DNA of 64,000 bases from Tamarix chinensis (GCA_030549775.1 CM060173.1:67150367-67214366), one strand, 5' to 3'. Numbered from the stretch's first letter, positions 11,031 through 23,483 are shown. The notes: generated by a model not told the origin, from the letters alone. Made by a program: numbers and translations.

Positions 11031-12922
11031 ACAATTATGGAGGGTGAATGGTGGTCTAAAAAGCATAGGAGATGACTTGGTAACCCAAACCGAGTAGGGA
11101 TATGGCTAAGAACAACAATGTGTATATTATATGCCTCGTGTGCCGTGTGTTATGCCGTATTGTGTACTTTATGCTTAATGACTAATCATTTGTAGTACAA
11201 CTTCGAGTGATGTATGCTTGTGCGACTTCCTTTCGGCATGTGGATGATGATTATATATGTTGTGTGTACGATGTTATCTGACGTGACCCTCTAGGACATA
11301 CATGCTAGGGTGCTTAATAATATGATATGGGGTGAAAGGATAAAAAGGAATAAATGGTAAGTGAGTTGACTAAGGGGACACGATATTGACCTTAATATCT
11401 CATGATCCATAGGGGAAAAATAGAAGAAGATTATGATCAAACGAATGAGTGATGCAACTCTTTCATGGGAGATTTCTAGGGTTTTCATGGGATAATCCTT
11501 ACGTAGGAAAGGTGTTAGGGTTTGAGCGGCCAACTAGGGTTTTTACGGTCACATGTATGATTGGTGAGTAGAGTGATGGGATTTGGGTTGAAACTAAATG
11601 AGATGAGGTGTTGGACGATAAGAGAAAGGTTGGGCCACATAGGCCCAAATTAGGTTTTCTAGAGAAAGCCCTAGGGTAAGGCGGTGAGTTGAACTTGGGG
11701 TATAAGGTGGTGGGCCTTGACCCACACACTTAGGAGTCAGGCTCCCGGTATGAGAGAGTGGATTAAGGGAAGGATGTCGGGGTGAGTTAGGAGGTGTAGA
11801 AGTCTCAAGATATGGGGCGGGCCCTCCTAGGAGGATAAGTGTGGATATAGTTAGCCATGCATGTCAAGGGTGAAATACTTTCGAATAAGATAGGAATAAG
11901 ACACTAACCACTTAAAGAGGAAGATATTGAGCCGAACCCAGACCGGTCCACCGACGAATAATAGTGGTTAGGAGCGTTCTACTTTGTATGTATTTTCGGT
12001 CCACTAGCTATAATAGTGGGGGATTCCGTGCTCAACAAACCAAACATAATAACGATAAGACATGGGAAAGACACTAATCATTTACAGTAGAACACCTTGT
12101 GAGTCAGGGCCATACCGGTTCATCGGTGAATAATAGTGGCCAGAAGCGTTCTGCCCTGGAGACTGGTTCACCGGCGATGATAGTGGGGTTCCCTCACTCA
12201 CATGGAAATTTATAATCCGAGATGATTGATTAATGATGGACTAATGGCATTTAAGCCCTAAAAGTATCGATTATTCATTATGACCTGTTAATATTTGGTT
12301 GACTTGTTGAGTATGCGAATGTACAAAAGTGAGTGATTTGTATATACCATTAATATCTGATTGACTTGTTGAATATGTGAATGTATGGATCTGAATATTA
12401 TGTTTACACCTGTCATTACGTATGGATACAGTATTATATCATGTGTTACATTGCGGGCCTGCTTTTAAGTGTGATTTTAAAGGGTTACTCAGTACCATAG
12501 TATTGAAGGGTTCCATTCGTGGGGCCCTTGCCTATTCAATGGGTAGTGTCCCTTGCAGGTCCTTTCATGTACTATTCAAGTGGGCAACGGGAAAGAGCGT
12601 AAGGATTATCCAGGCTTTTAGGGTTCTCCCTTTTGCCTTTACCTCTTGGTTTAATGTATTCCTTTTTCTTGTAACCATTATTGGTGGACTTTAATCTTAC
12701 AAGATGTTTATTTGCACTACTCTGATTTTAAATATGATTTGAATTTCTAGCAATTGATATTTCATTCTTTAGGCTTAGCACTTGGTACTGGAACGGTATG
12801 AGTGAATCGGTCTGGTACTAAGTGTGGCAATAATATCTCCGAAATTCACAGTTTGTTATTTTGCTTCCGCTAATCTTTTAATAAAACGAAATTTTTCAGT
12901 AATGAATTTTGGGGGTGTTACA
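11031..12922 (+). repeat. Distal part of the outer long element
   Basis: Mirror match of 5620-7230. It includes the shared segment at 12422-12694, whose open frame matches the minus-strand frame at 5941-6216 over about 50 codons, and the conserved end with CTTGGTACTGGAACGGTA and GGGGGTGTTACA. There is no recognisable protein family. Confidence 0.7.
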
Positions 12923-12927
12923 TAAAA
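12923..12927. repeat. 5-bp target duplication of outer long element, right
   Basis: TAAAA, identical to 2855-2859. Confidence 0.8.
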
Positions 12928-12979
12928 CCCCACCCTTATTAACAGTTTCTTATTATTATGATTAATTAAACCCCAACCT

Positions 12980-13014
<35 letters not shown>
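12980..13014. repeat. (TA)n(CA)n microsatellite
   Basis: About ten TA units run straight into about seven CA units. Confidence 0.95.
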
Positions 13015-13159
13015 TTTTTCTTGTTACTATTATTTTCATCTAATTAATACTCTACTTATGGAATAATTAAATATTAAATGTACGTATAATCTTGATTTAG
13101 CCACATAGTTTCAATGTAGTACAAAATTATGCTTTAACTACTTATTTTTAGTATCATAA

Positions 13160-13161
<2 letters not shown>

Positions 13162-13194
<33 letters not shown>
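13162..13194. repeat. (AT)n microsatellite
   Basis: Uninterrupted AT dinucleotides. The spacer around it (12928-13441) shows no gene. Confidence 0.95.
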
Positions 13195-13195
<1 letters not shown>

Positions 13196-13440
13196 TTTAT
13201 GGGTTAGATGAAATGATGGGATATTAATACTTTATATTAGTTGCTTGCATTAGTTTTCTGCACCAGTTTTTCGTTCATATGGTATGTTTATGTGATGTTG
13301 CACTTGTAGTTTTGAATGCACATTATCAACAAACTATTATCCTTAATTAATTGTTTACCATACATGACCCAATATTCAATCATCATTAATGCTCTATTAT
13401 ATGTGTTTTAGTCGAAAAAACAACACATTCCAATTACTAC

Positions 13441-13441
<1 letters not shown>

Positions 13442-13501
<60 letters not shown>
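13442..13501. repeat. (TTA)20 microsatellite
   Basis: Twenty TTA units end directly at the Helitron-like terminus at 13502, with an A immediately before its TC. Confidence 0.95.
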
Positions 13502-13502
<1 letters not shown>

Positions 13503-13820
13503 CTTACTATATATAAAAGAAGAATACACTGAAACAATTTTTCCTGCTCATTTATATACGATATATAGTTGCCATGTGTCAAATTTACATTAAATCTGAC
13601 TGTCATCGTACAATACATCACCACGTGTCAATTTATAAATATGATTTCGTTGCTGATATGGATAACTTAAAAATTTATCTACTAACATTTGTTTTCCGCC
13701 CAATGCAGCAACAATATTTGCCAAGTGTCCAGTTTTAATTTGTTGTGTAACTCTTCATTGGATAACTTAAAAATCAACGGTCAGATATTTTTGACTGACT
13801 TAAATCACTGTTTTCTCGGC

Positions 13821-13830
13821 CTATATATAC
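13821..13830 (+). promoter_or_regulatory. Possible TATA box of the RPA-like gene
   Basis: CTATATATAC lies about 320 bp upstream of the ATG at 14145. The intervening sequence could hold a 5' leader with an intron. Assigned by position and sequence only. Confidence 0.4.
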
Positions 13831-14144
13831 ATCACAAATAAAGTCTGCCGGTCAAATTGAAATTTATAGTTGTGAGATTTGTAAGGGCAAGTAATTATTT
13901 TCTATACTGTCAGAATTGTTTTGCTCATACCTTCATCCACAGGTAAGCCATTTATTTTTACCATTTTTCGATTTTGTGTATGCATCATTTTTTCCATCAC
14001 AATTTTTACCACTACTGAAAGAAAGTTTTCATCCTTTTTAAGATCTATGTGTTTCAAACATTTCATATATACACTAATATATTTATTTAACTTATTCTGC
14101 AACATATGTATTCATTGATATATTTATGTAACATACAGATAAAG

Positions 14145-16395
14145 ATGGCAATGTACACAAATCTTAGTGAAATACACCCTGCAAAGAGCAGCTAGTGTGT
14201 GAAACTTCAACTCATTAAGCTTTACGACAAGCCTTCTTATGGCAACAAAAACAAATCATACAGTTTGGAATGTGTATTTCACGACAATGAGGTAAGTTGA
14301 TAGGAAAGTTTTATGTTACTTATTAACATTATTATTATTAAATATACAAATAAATCTGATAAATTATGTTGCTTGAATAAAATAGGATAACATAATTCAT
14401 TCTTCTATTAAAAAATCTCAGATTCCACAATATAAAGCAAAACTCATTGAAAGGGAACTATATCATGTCAAGAATTTCATAGTGGTAGACAACCAAATGA
14501 AAATAAAAACAACTGCATTCAAATATGTCATCTACTTTAATAATTTTACACAGTGTAATTTGTCAAAAAATATAGAGGTATTTCCAACTCTACTATTCAA
14601 GTTCACAACATTTGAAGAATTAGCTACAAGCCCACAAACATGTCTCACAGGTACCATCCTAATTTTTATAAATTATAAAGTACTTACTATTTTTTTATAA
14701 CTATCAGACTAACAAATAATTTATTGGTAGGCAATATTGGAAGAGTTTGCATAGTACATGCATTAAGAGAGAAGGAAGTTTATGGGCAAGTCACAAAATA
14801 CATGGATTTTATGCTGGAGGATAAAAAGTAAGATAAGTGATAATAAATACTTGGCTATAGTTATACTTTTTAAACAATCATCATTAACAACTATTTACTT
14901 ACACATAATTTTTCAGACAAAAGAGAGTACAATACACATTTTGGGGAGATTATGCTAAAGAACTAAGTGAATATGTTTCACAAACAAATCCAAACCAGGT
15001 TATTATTATTCTCCAATTATGTCGAATCAGCAAGTTTAATGGTAAAATTTCCATTTTTTTGTTAGCATTAGGACCTTATTCAATTAACATTAACTACATT
15101 TAATACTTGTAGATCAAGTTAGGATATCAAACACTTGGAATGTCACAAAATTAATTCTTGATACTACAATGGAGGAGATTAAAGACTTTTAGAAAAGGAA
15201 AATATCTTTCAACACTCATACCCTTTAATTACTTTCACAGCAACAGAATATGGAAACTAAACATAATTATATTTTTACAGATTACCTGAATGTGAATCTT
15301 CACAAATCACAATTTGTGAAGAGAGGAAATCATTATCTTCACAAACAATAACAGAGGAGCTAGCAAACGAGAGGTGAATTTTCAAAATAGTTGAGCAACT
15401 TCAAGAGAATGAGGTACTTTTAATTTTCTGTAATACGTTTCATGGATGTTTTATTAGTACCTAAATTAATGAATTTTGGTTTAGGTGGGAAAGTTTTGGA
15501 TCAACATTTAGGTTGCAAGAATTGAAACAGTAGGAGAGTGGTTTTATGTGGCGTGTAAGAAATGTCTAAAGAAACTGAAGGCTATTGGAGACTCTTTCTA
15601 CTATGAGAAGTGTATGAAAAATGATAAAGGAAGTCTTATATACATGTTACAAATTAGAGTTGTTGATAGAACAGGAAATATCCCACTACTTCTGTGGGAT
15701 AGGTAATGTACACAAATTATAGGAAAATCAACACAAGAACTTAGGGAAAGCAATGTAGAGGTAAATCCTAATTTAATATCATATAAATATAATCGTTTCT
15801 GTTTATGTACAATGTTTTATTCACATTATATCTACATAGGAAGATGTTGAATGTACAAAGCTACCAACAGATTTGGAAAAACTCATAGATCTGAAGGCTC
15901 TTTTCTTATTCCAAGTGAAGGAGAAACAATTGGGGGCATATTCAGTCATTAAGCTAATTGTGGATGAAGCTTTGGTTTGCAAATATTATGGACCAAGTTC
16001 CTTAGACTGTCAGGTTAATGTAAAAGATTATTATAATTTCTATTCCTTATTGCAAGAGAAATATTATATAATCAATCACTTTTAACGAAAATCTACATTA
16101 TTTTAGGACTCCGATGTGATTTCCAAATTAGAAACTGTAGTGGAGGAGCATGTAATATTCCCATGGAAAAATTAATTATTGTAGTAATTTTATGATTATT
16201 TTGTAACATGATAATACATTCATTGTATAGGTGGAATCTCAAACAAATGAAGTTCGCACACCAAATCATGTTACAGCATGCAATTCTGAGAGTACAATTG
16301 AAAAGTTGGGAAAAAGGTGTATGAATGGGGATCATTCCACTATAGCTCCTAAGAAAAAGAGATCTAGGGTCAATGTTAAAATAGAAAAACTTTAG
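14145..16395 (+). pseudogene. Helitron RPA70-like pseudogene (about ten exons)
   Basis: Replication protein A large-subunit homologues carried by plant Helitrons are thought to bind single-stranded DNA during rolling-circle transposition. The ATG at 14145 opens a stretch ending YSLECVFHDNE, like the first OB-fold. Later pieces read NIGRVCIVHALREKEVYGQ, FWGDYAKEL and NTWNVTKLILD, matching OB-fold B. The C-terminal part WFYVACKKCLKKLK...YYEKC...GNIPLLLWDR (about 15537-15705) shows the zinc-binding domain. It ends with the basic tail PKKKRSRV and a stop at 16393-16395. Pieces are separated by AT-rich introns, several with GT/AG edges. In-frame stops occur after HPAKSS, after EEIKDF, after FWINI, after ANER and after LLLWDR, so it cannot make a full protein. 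No transcript evidence is available. Confidence 0.8.
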
Positions 16396-16660
16396 GTTCG
16401 AATAGCAGAGGAGTGAAGTGTTGAGTGAAATCTAGTCTATTAACTTTCTTAACTAGCATTTGAAATTATTATTTTATGTTCACGGTACTTAATTGTAATT
16501 TGGTTGAGAAACCAAACACAACCTAGATTATGATTACCTTCCGTATGTAGTAGAAGAAGACAGTTTGGTATTACTTTTGTTTTAATTATATATGCCCTAT
16601 TATTATTTCAAATGTTTTATTTTGTCGTTAACTATGAATATTATCCTAAAGTAGATAAAG

Positions 16661-18035
16661 TTTCTACATCATATAATAGATAGTTTCATGTCTATGCATG
16701 ATATGTAATCTTATCTATTATATTTGAATAAAAAACTTATCATAATTGTAAATGAAAAAAGTTACTTCTATATCTTATTTTAATAATAGAATTATACTTC
16801 TTTTATATTTCAATTATGAATGCCCTATTATTATTTCAAATTTTTTATTTAGTCATTACTATGAATATTATCCTAAATTAGATGAAAGTTAAGGACAAAA
16901 GTAATATAATCAAGAATCACAATATTAAATAGGGTGACAACCAACATTAAACAGCCATAGAATAACTAATTAAAGAAGCTAAGTAATATAAAAATTAATA
17001 TGCATACGCAGATTGATTCAAGTATTATAAATACAAGTAACAAGTAATTAACAAGAGGCATACAATTAATACACAACTTCTCTTTAGAAATCAATCCAGA
17101 ATATTATTCATAAATTAATTGAGTACAATAACAAGTTTCTACATCATATAATAGATAGTTTCCTATCTATGCATGATCGGTAATCTTACTTATTACAAAC
17201 TTATATCATAATTATTAAGGAAAAAATTTACTTCTATATCATATTTTAATAACAAAAATATAATTCTTTTATATTTCAATTATGTATGCCCAATTATTAT
17301 TTCAAATGTTTTATTCAGTCATTACTATGAATATTATCCTAAAGTGAATGAAAGTTAAGGACAAAAGTAATATAATCAAGAATCACAATATTAATTAAGT
17401 TGACAACCAATATCAAACAACCATAAATAACGAATTAAACGAGAAAAGTAATATAAAAATTCATATGCATACGCAAATTGATGCAAGTGTTATAAATACA
17501 AGTAATTAATAAGAATCATACAATTAATGCAACTTCTCCCTACAAATTAATGCAAAATATTATTCATAATGTAATTGCACCAAATAAAAGTTTCTACGTC
17601 ATATAATAGATAGTTTCTTATCCATGCATGATCCGTAATCTTACCTATTATATTTGAATAACAAACTTATATCATAATTGTAAGGGAAAATTTTTACTAC
17701 TTCTATATCATATTTTAATAAGAAATTTAAAATTCTGATTGTTATTTCAAATGTTTTATTTAGTATTTACTATGAATATTATCCTAAATTTGATGAAAGT
17801 TAAGGACAAAAGTATTATAATCAAGAATCACTATATTAAATAATGTGACAGCTAAAATCAAACAACCATAAGATAACGAATTAAAGGATAGAAGTAACAT
17901 AAAAATTAATATACATACGCAAATTGTTGCGAGTGTTATAAATACAAGTAATTAACAAGAAACATACAATTAATGCACAACTTCTCCCTAGAAATTAATG
18001 TAGAATATTATTCACAATGTAATTGAGCCGAATAC
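16661..18035 (+). repeat. Tandem array, 3 units of about 455-475 bp
   Basis: TTTCTACATCATATAATAG recurs at 16661, 17136 and 17591. Each unit continues with ATGAATATTATCCTAAA, GTTAAGGACAAAAGTA and CATACAATTAAT. Units are diverged by point changes and small indels. No coding signal is seen. Confidence 0.85.
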
Positions 18036-19170
18036 TTGTTTTATATTTTTTGGAGGCTTAGGATTCAAATTATTCACCAACCAATGATCATAGGCTAATG
18101 CCTAACATTCAATTAATTTATAAATGGTGATTTTCAACTGATTATTCCCTTTAAAAAATCTGCCTCAACTCTTACCTACTGTGTGAAGGGATCAAAAATG
18201 AATATTCTATCATTTTTTGTTAATAATCAATTAAAAATCATCCAATATAAATATTATCACAACGATAATCATTGCCTCATTATTATTTCTAAGTCTTAAT
18301 AAATAGATCCCCTACATCACAAATAAACAGACCATAAGAAAATTTAGTATGAATCACCACTATTTTGCTGTTCATAAATCTTAGTGATGTTGCACATAGG
18401 GCTCAATATATGTCGAAGCAACAGTTAGAAATTTACACTAGGCTTTTTAGGAGCATTAAAATCATTGAGTATCTTAATATTACAAAAAAGTAAAAGTATA
18501 TAATTGCTTATCGTTGTTACATTTTATACCACAAATTTTCATCACTACCCCTTCCTTATGGTCAAGTTTGATGGAAGATGGGGATCTTTTTACTAAATAA
18601 CTTAGAATAATATTTTTATAACCTGGAATATTTTATTAAAAAAGGTAGAGAATTAGTATATTTAGTGGCAAAATTAGTATCTACAATATAACAATTTCAC
18701 TTTGTGAAGCTCAGCACGAAAAATGTTCCCTCTTAAATTTCAGTTCAAATATTTTTTACTTCTTATAAAAAGACAAACAACCTACACATGACACTAGCCA
18801 CATACACAACAAAAACCTGCAGCACAATAAAAACATTAACACATTCATCTGACATACAACTTCTGAAGGAAGTCATTGCTCAATCTATATTGACAATTAC
18901 ATTACATTTATTTAGTATGATTATACTCATTATTCAATTTACTATTTATCTAACATGTTTTGAGATTGGGTAGACGAGATAAGTTCGTACACATACAACC
19001 AAATATGAGAAAATTAACATCATCAACTACAATAACAGGAAAAAGATCAAGAGATCACATATCAACAGGTACTTCAATAAAAAATGAATAATATTCTGTT
19101 GTAAATAATTATATTTATCATCTTTATTTCATCTATTGTGATAGCAGTGTTATAGATAATTATCCACATT
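18036..19170. other. AT-rich Helitron interior, nothing recognised
   Basis: No gene or repeat unit could be defined. The 61-codon frame at 18788 has no recognisable features. Confidence 0.5.
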
Positions 19171-19730
19171 TGCAACTAACAATAACATTAGGTGTGACAT
19201 AATAGAGGTAATTAGAGCACTTTATAGCACTTTAGAGATAAGCACACAACATACCAAATAGCAAGTAAATTAATTTACAATTTGCAACTAACAGTAACAT
19301 TAGGTGTGACATAACAGAGGCAATTACAGCACTTTATACCACTTTAGAGATAAACACACAGCATACCAAATAGCAAGTAAATTAATTTACAATGTGCAAC
19401 TAACAGTAACATTAGGTGTGACATAACAAGAGCAATTACAACAGTTTATAGCACTTTAGAGATAAACACACAACATACCAAATACCAAGTAAATTAATTT
19501 ACAATTTGCAACTACTAGTAACATTAGGTGTGACATAATAGAGGCCATTACAACACTTTATAGCACTTTAGAGATAAACACATAGCAATACAAATACCAA
19601 GTAAATTAATTATAATTTGCAACTAACAGTAAAATTAGGTGTGACATAACAAAGGCAATTACAACACTTTATAACACTTTAGAGATAAACATATAGCATA
19701 CTAAATACCGAGTAAATTAATTTACAATAT
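19171..19730 (+). repeat. Tandem array, 5 units of 112 bp
   Basis: TTAGGTGTGACATAA recurs with a constant spacing of 112, 112, 112 and 111 bp (GGTGTG at 19191, 19303, 19415, 19527 and 19638). Units also share ACACTTTATAGCACTTTAG and CAAGTAAATTAATTTACAA. The constant period indicates recent amplification relative to the other arrays. Confidence 0.95.
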
Positions 19731-20412
19731 GTGATATGTGAGAAATATGTCTGTATAGTTTTATCGTTGTCATTTTATGAAGAATTGCAGTACCTACATT
19801 AAAATGAAATCAAATATTTTAGTTACATAATCAAGAATATAGATTAATAAACACAAAATATCAATATTGTGAGTATTCACTATAATAATGTCGAAGTTCA
19901 AATAAGAAACTATGTACTAACTTACCTACAGAAACATGATATATATATATATATATATATCATAAATATCATAACAGGAACATATATACGTATTAAAAAC
20001 AACATAACAAATAGCAGAAAAAGGAATAATTAAATTTTAATACTTATTCTTTTTCCAAAACCATACAATTAATAAGCAGAAATACAACTAATTTAGTATT
20101 ATATCATAACTACGTCATCAAAGCATGTACAAACAAATTAATAATTAGAAGGTCAAATAAATTCGAAAATCCAATCATCTCTGAGATCTGTTTGTTTCCA
20201 TATTAAACCAACATATGGGATTTGAAACATAAAAAGTAAAAATTTGACTATTATTGAAATTATTACAAAGCTAAAAATATGTCATCCATAAGCCACAATA
20301 CTAAAATAGAAAAATTATTCACCTAATATCGAATGGCAGAGACAAACTGATGACAACATATACTAAAAATAAAACCTGATGGGATTGAACATAAGAAAAA
20401 AAAGACTAAAAA
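19731..20412. other. AT-rich Helitron interior with (AT)n at 19939-19961
   Basis: Contains one AT microsatellite and otherwise low-complexity sequence. No gene seen. Confidence 0.5.
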
Positions 20413-21355
20413 ATGAGTTCGAATATCCATATTTCTGTCATTTGTCTCTATTGACTTTCAATAAGTTTTAAAAGCAATAGATCATATGTAAAGAGAGCAG
20501 CAGATGGTAAGTTGACTAATTAATTAAAAAAACTTTATCGACAAGGAAAATGATTAATAATTTCACAAAAAATAATATTTCTAGCAACATTAGCCAATTT
20601 TATCTTACATCAGTGTCTTTACTTCTGAAAGCAACATATCTGAAATAGAGAACAGATGGGATATAACATAAAAGTAAAAAAAAAACACTAACAGATCTGT
20701 GTTGCTTTTACATACAAAAGGTGAAAAAAGAGAAGCAATTTATTTTGAAAAACATTAATCAACAATTGTTAGAAATACGAAAATGAGTTCGAATACCATG
20801 ATTTTGGGCTTCGTATGTGTCCACTTTCAATCTATTTTGAAAGCAACAGATAAAATTGTAGAGAGTATCATAAGGATTTTTACTTAATAATTAAGAAAAA
20901 ATCTTGCTCGACAAAAAAAAACTTCAGATCTGTGTTAATAATAGAAATGATATCAACTTTAGCCTATTTTATCTTAGATCTGTGTTTTCGCTTCCGAAAT
21001 TAACAGATCTGAAATAGAGAACAAATGAGACTCAACGTAAAACGACGAATCTTTGTTGCTTTTACATACAAAAGATGAAAAAAATAGATGCAAGTTATAT
21101 AACAAAAAATAAATAAATCAAGAAGTCTAAAAAATACAGATATGAGTTCGAATACCCAGATTTGTCAGCTTTGTTTATGTCGACTTTCAAAAACTTACGA
21201 AAGCGACATATAAAATTACAGAGAGAAAAGAAGGAATTATACTTAAGAATTATAAAAAAATCATCTTCAACGTTACCATATTTTATCTTAGATCTGTGTC
21301 TTGCTTCTGAAAGCAACATATCTGAAGCAGATACCTAGATTTAAGTCAACATAAA
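20413..21355. repeat. Tandem array, 3 units of about 360-370 bp
   Basis: ATGAGTTCGAATA recurs at 20413, 20784 and 21142. Each unit continues with a GACTTTCAA/CACTTTCAA motif, ATTTTATCTTAGATCTGTGT and CTTCTGAAAGCAACA. Read on the minus strand, units look like a leader followed by a GT donor-like edge, so they may be copies of a captured 5' gene end. That is inference only. Confidence 0.75.
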
Positions 21356-21703
21356 AGATAAATAAATACACATCAATATAGGTTTGAAAAAATTTGTAGA
21401 AATTAAGAAATTACCTAAAATACCTAAATTTCTCTATACTGTGTGTTCTCTTTCAAAAGCAAAAGATACAACACCAGAAGAGAACCAGATGGGTATTTTA
21501 GGAGCAGTAAACCACGTAATATGCACCTAGTTGATCTTAACTAAAAATAAGAAAATTTTGAAATTTGTATGCATAAACCCACAACATTGAACAGAAATCA
21601 TTTTGAGTATATAGTATAACCAACAGAAAAATCAAAGGTTGTACACTTTTGATTCGGTTTTTCTATAATACATAGAAATTATAAGCTTTTGATAAATGTA
21701 AAT
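21356..21703. other. AT-rich sequence left of the copia insertion
   Basis: Partial resemblance to the 360-bp units (TTCAAAAGCAAAAGATACA near 21450). No gene. Confidence 0.4.
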
Positions 21704-21814
21704 TGATTTTCTTAAGTAAATAACATATGTACAACAACTTTATATACATTGGTTAGTTCCTATAAATATGGAACTTTACAGATATACATCAAGATACAGA
21801 TCCATGGTATTACA
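21704..21814 (-). repeat. Copia 3' LTR (short)
   Basis: Plus-strand edges are TGATTTTCTTAAG and GGTATTACA. About 90% similar to 24799-24908. The final codons and stop of RNase H overlap its inner edge, next to the purine tract GCGAGGG on the minus strand. Confidence 0.75.
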
Positions 21815-22403
21815 CCCTCGCAAGATGTGTCTCGGAGGAGAGACCAAGCTTGAGACGTAAGAGATCGAACTGTGCATGTGGTAGCGGCTTCTTGAGGGCA
21901 TCTGCAAGCTGATCGATGGAAGAAACATGCAGAACGCGAAGGTACCCGGAGCTGATGAGGCTGCGAATGAAATGATAATCGATCGCAACATGTTTCATGC
22001 ATGAGTGAAAGACAAGATTGGCACAAAGATACGTGGCCCCAACATTGTCATAGTAAATCACAAGCGAAGAGGACAACAATACATCAAGTTCGGACAAGAG
22101 AGAGGAGAGCCACCATACCTCCGAAGCTATGGATGAGACAGACTTATACTCTACTTCAGTGGATGATTTAGCTGGAAATCGTTGCTTCTTGGATGACCAA
22201 GAGATGGGATTGCGGCCAAGATATACAACATGTGCACCGATGCAACAAAAATCATCACGATCACCTCCCCAATCCACATCATAAAAGGCATTAAGTGTGA
22301 GAGGAGTGTTGTGGAAAAAGAAAACACCAAGTGACCGAGTTACTCCAAGGTAGCGAAGAATCCGCTTCACGGCTTGCCAATGGCTTGTGGTGGGTCGGCA
22401 CAT
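21810..22403 (-). pseudogene. Copia RNase H domain
   Basis: RNase H degrades the RNA strand of the RNA/DNA hybrid during reverse transcription. Recognisable copia RNase H motifs in order: YDVDWGGD (first acidic residue), YLGRNPISWSSKKQ, KSSTEVEYKSV (catalytic Glu), IYYDNVGATYL (catalytic Asp) and HVAIDYHFIR, then a short tail ending HLARV before the stop. This 197-residue stretch has no internal stop, so the domain itself is well preserved. It lies in a different frame from the upstream reverse-transcriptase fragments, so a continuous polyprotein is broken. Confidence 0.88.
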
Positions 22404-22406
22404 GAA

Positions 22407-23438
22407 CTAAGATAGTTTGTTAACAGTGAAGGTAATGTCTAGTCGCATGAACATGAGGTACTGAAGACTCCCGATGACATTACAAAACTCAGTGGGATCA
22501 TCCAAGAGAGTGCCCGCAGTACTAGAGAGTCGAGTAGTTGATGCCATCGGCATGTGAACCGGATTTGCTTGGAGCATATTGGTGCATTGAAGAATGTCTG
22601 TAATATATCTTTGCTCTGTGAGGAGAAGTCCCTGAGAGTTATGCTTCACTTCAACCCCAAGAAAATAGGAAAGATCACCTAAGTCCTTGAGTGAGAAGTG
22701 ATTCAAGAGAAGAGAGATAAACAGTTAAATATGCTTCAAGTGGATGGCTGTGATGATAATATCGTCTACATAGACAAGGAGATAAATGGTGACAGCTGCA
22801 TGGCGATATATAAACAAGGAGGTGTCCGCCAAGGAATTACTGAACCCGGATTGGAGTAAAAACCCACACAGTTCAGTGTACCACGCACGAGGGGCTTGTT
22901 TGAGTCTGTAGAGAGCTTTGTGAAGCTTGCAAACATAGGATGGATTATCACGGTCAACAAAGCCTGGGGGTTGCATCATATACACATATTCGGAGAGAGT
23001 CCCTTGAAGGAAGGCGTTGTTCACATCTAGTTGACGCAACGGCCAACCGCGAGTCACTACAAGACTAAGAATGAGACGTACCATCGCTGGTTTGATCACT
23101 GGGCTAAAGGTATCGTTGTAGTCAACACTCGGGCGTTTATGGAACCCTTTAGTGACAAGGAAAGCTTTATATCTGTCAATAGATCCATCATAAAGACGCT
23201 TAATCTTAAATATCCACTTGCAGCCCACAATATTATAAGACGGATGCAGAGGCACTAAATTCCAAGTTCCATTACGAACTAAGGCATCAAACTCTTCATT
23301 CATGGCATACCTCCACTTTGGATCTTTAAGAGCTTGAGACACACACATAGGTTCAATATCCATGGAAGAAAAGAGAGAGGTGTTGAAGGAGAGTTTGTTA
23401 ATGGGTTTGGAAATGTTTTCTTTGGCTCGGGTAATCAT
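22407..23438 (-). pseudogene. Copia reverse transcriptase domain, frameshifted
   Basis: The first part (22725-23438) carries MNEEFDALVRNGTWNLVP, GCKWIFKIKR, RLILSLVVTRGWPLRQLDV with NNAFLQG, KALYRLKQAPRAWY and the catalytic box YVDDIIIT, all copia hallmarks. Just after YVDD the frame is lost (stop at 22725) and resumes as FSLKDLGDLSYFLGVEV in 22407-22706. It then reaches a second break at 22404-22406, before RNase H. In the usual copia LDVNNAFLHG motif the Asp and the following segment are present, so the domain core was functional before the frame broke. Confidence 0.92.
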
Positions 23439-23483
23439 AGGATGGGTATTGCGAGGTGGAGATTTAGAAGGTGGCGGTGTGTT

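Larger units (their letters stand above)
2860..12922 (+). mobile_element. Long TG...CA element, likely solo LTR (outer copy)
   Basis: It starts TGTAATCCCCCAAAATTTT and ends GGGGGTGTTACA, with TAAAA duplicated on both sides. Removing the nested copy (5620-10458) and one ATTAT leaves about 5.2 kb. Parts in order: AT-rich start (2860-3180), pyrimidine-rich GC-richer block (3180-4280), AT-rich stretch, minisatellite of GGTAATTTGGTAATTAT-type units (about 4965-5614, resuming 10459-11030), and a distal part (11030-12922). No gag, pol, primer-binding site or polypurine tract was found, and the ends are not direct repeats of each other. TG...CA ends plus a 5-bp duplication fit a solo LTR of an LTR retrotransposon. 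The termini are also imperfect inverted repeats of each other, so a different element class is possible. Strand is set by the TGTAATCCCCC end; true transcriptional sense is unknown. Confidence 0.75.
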
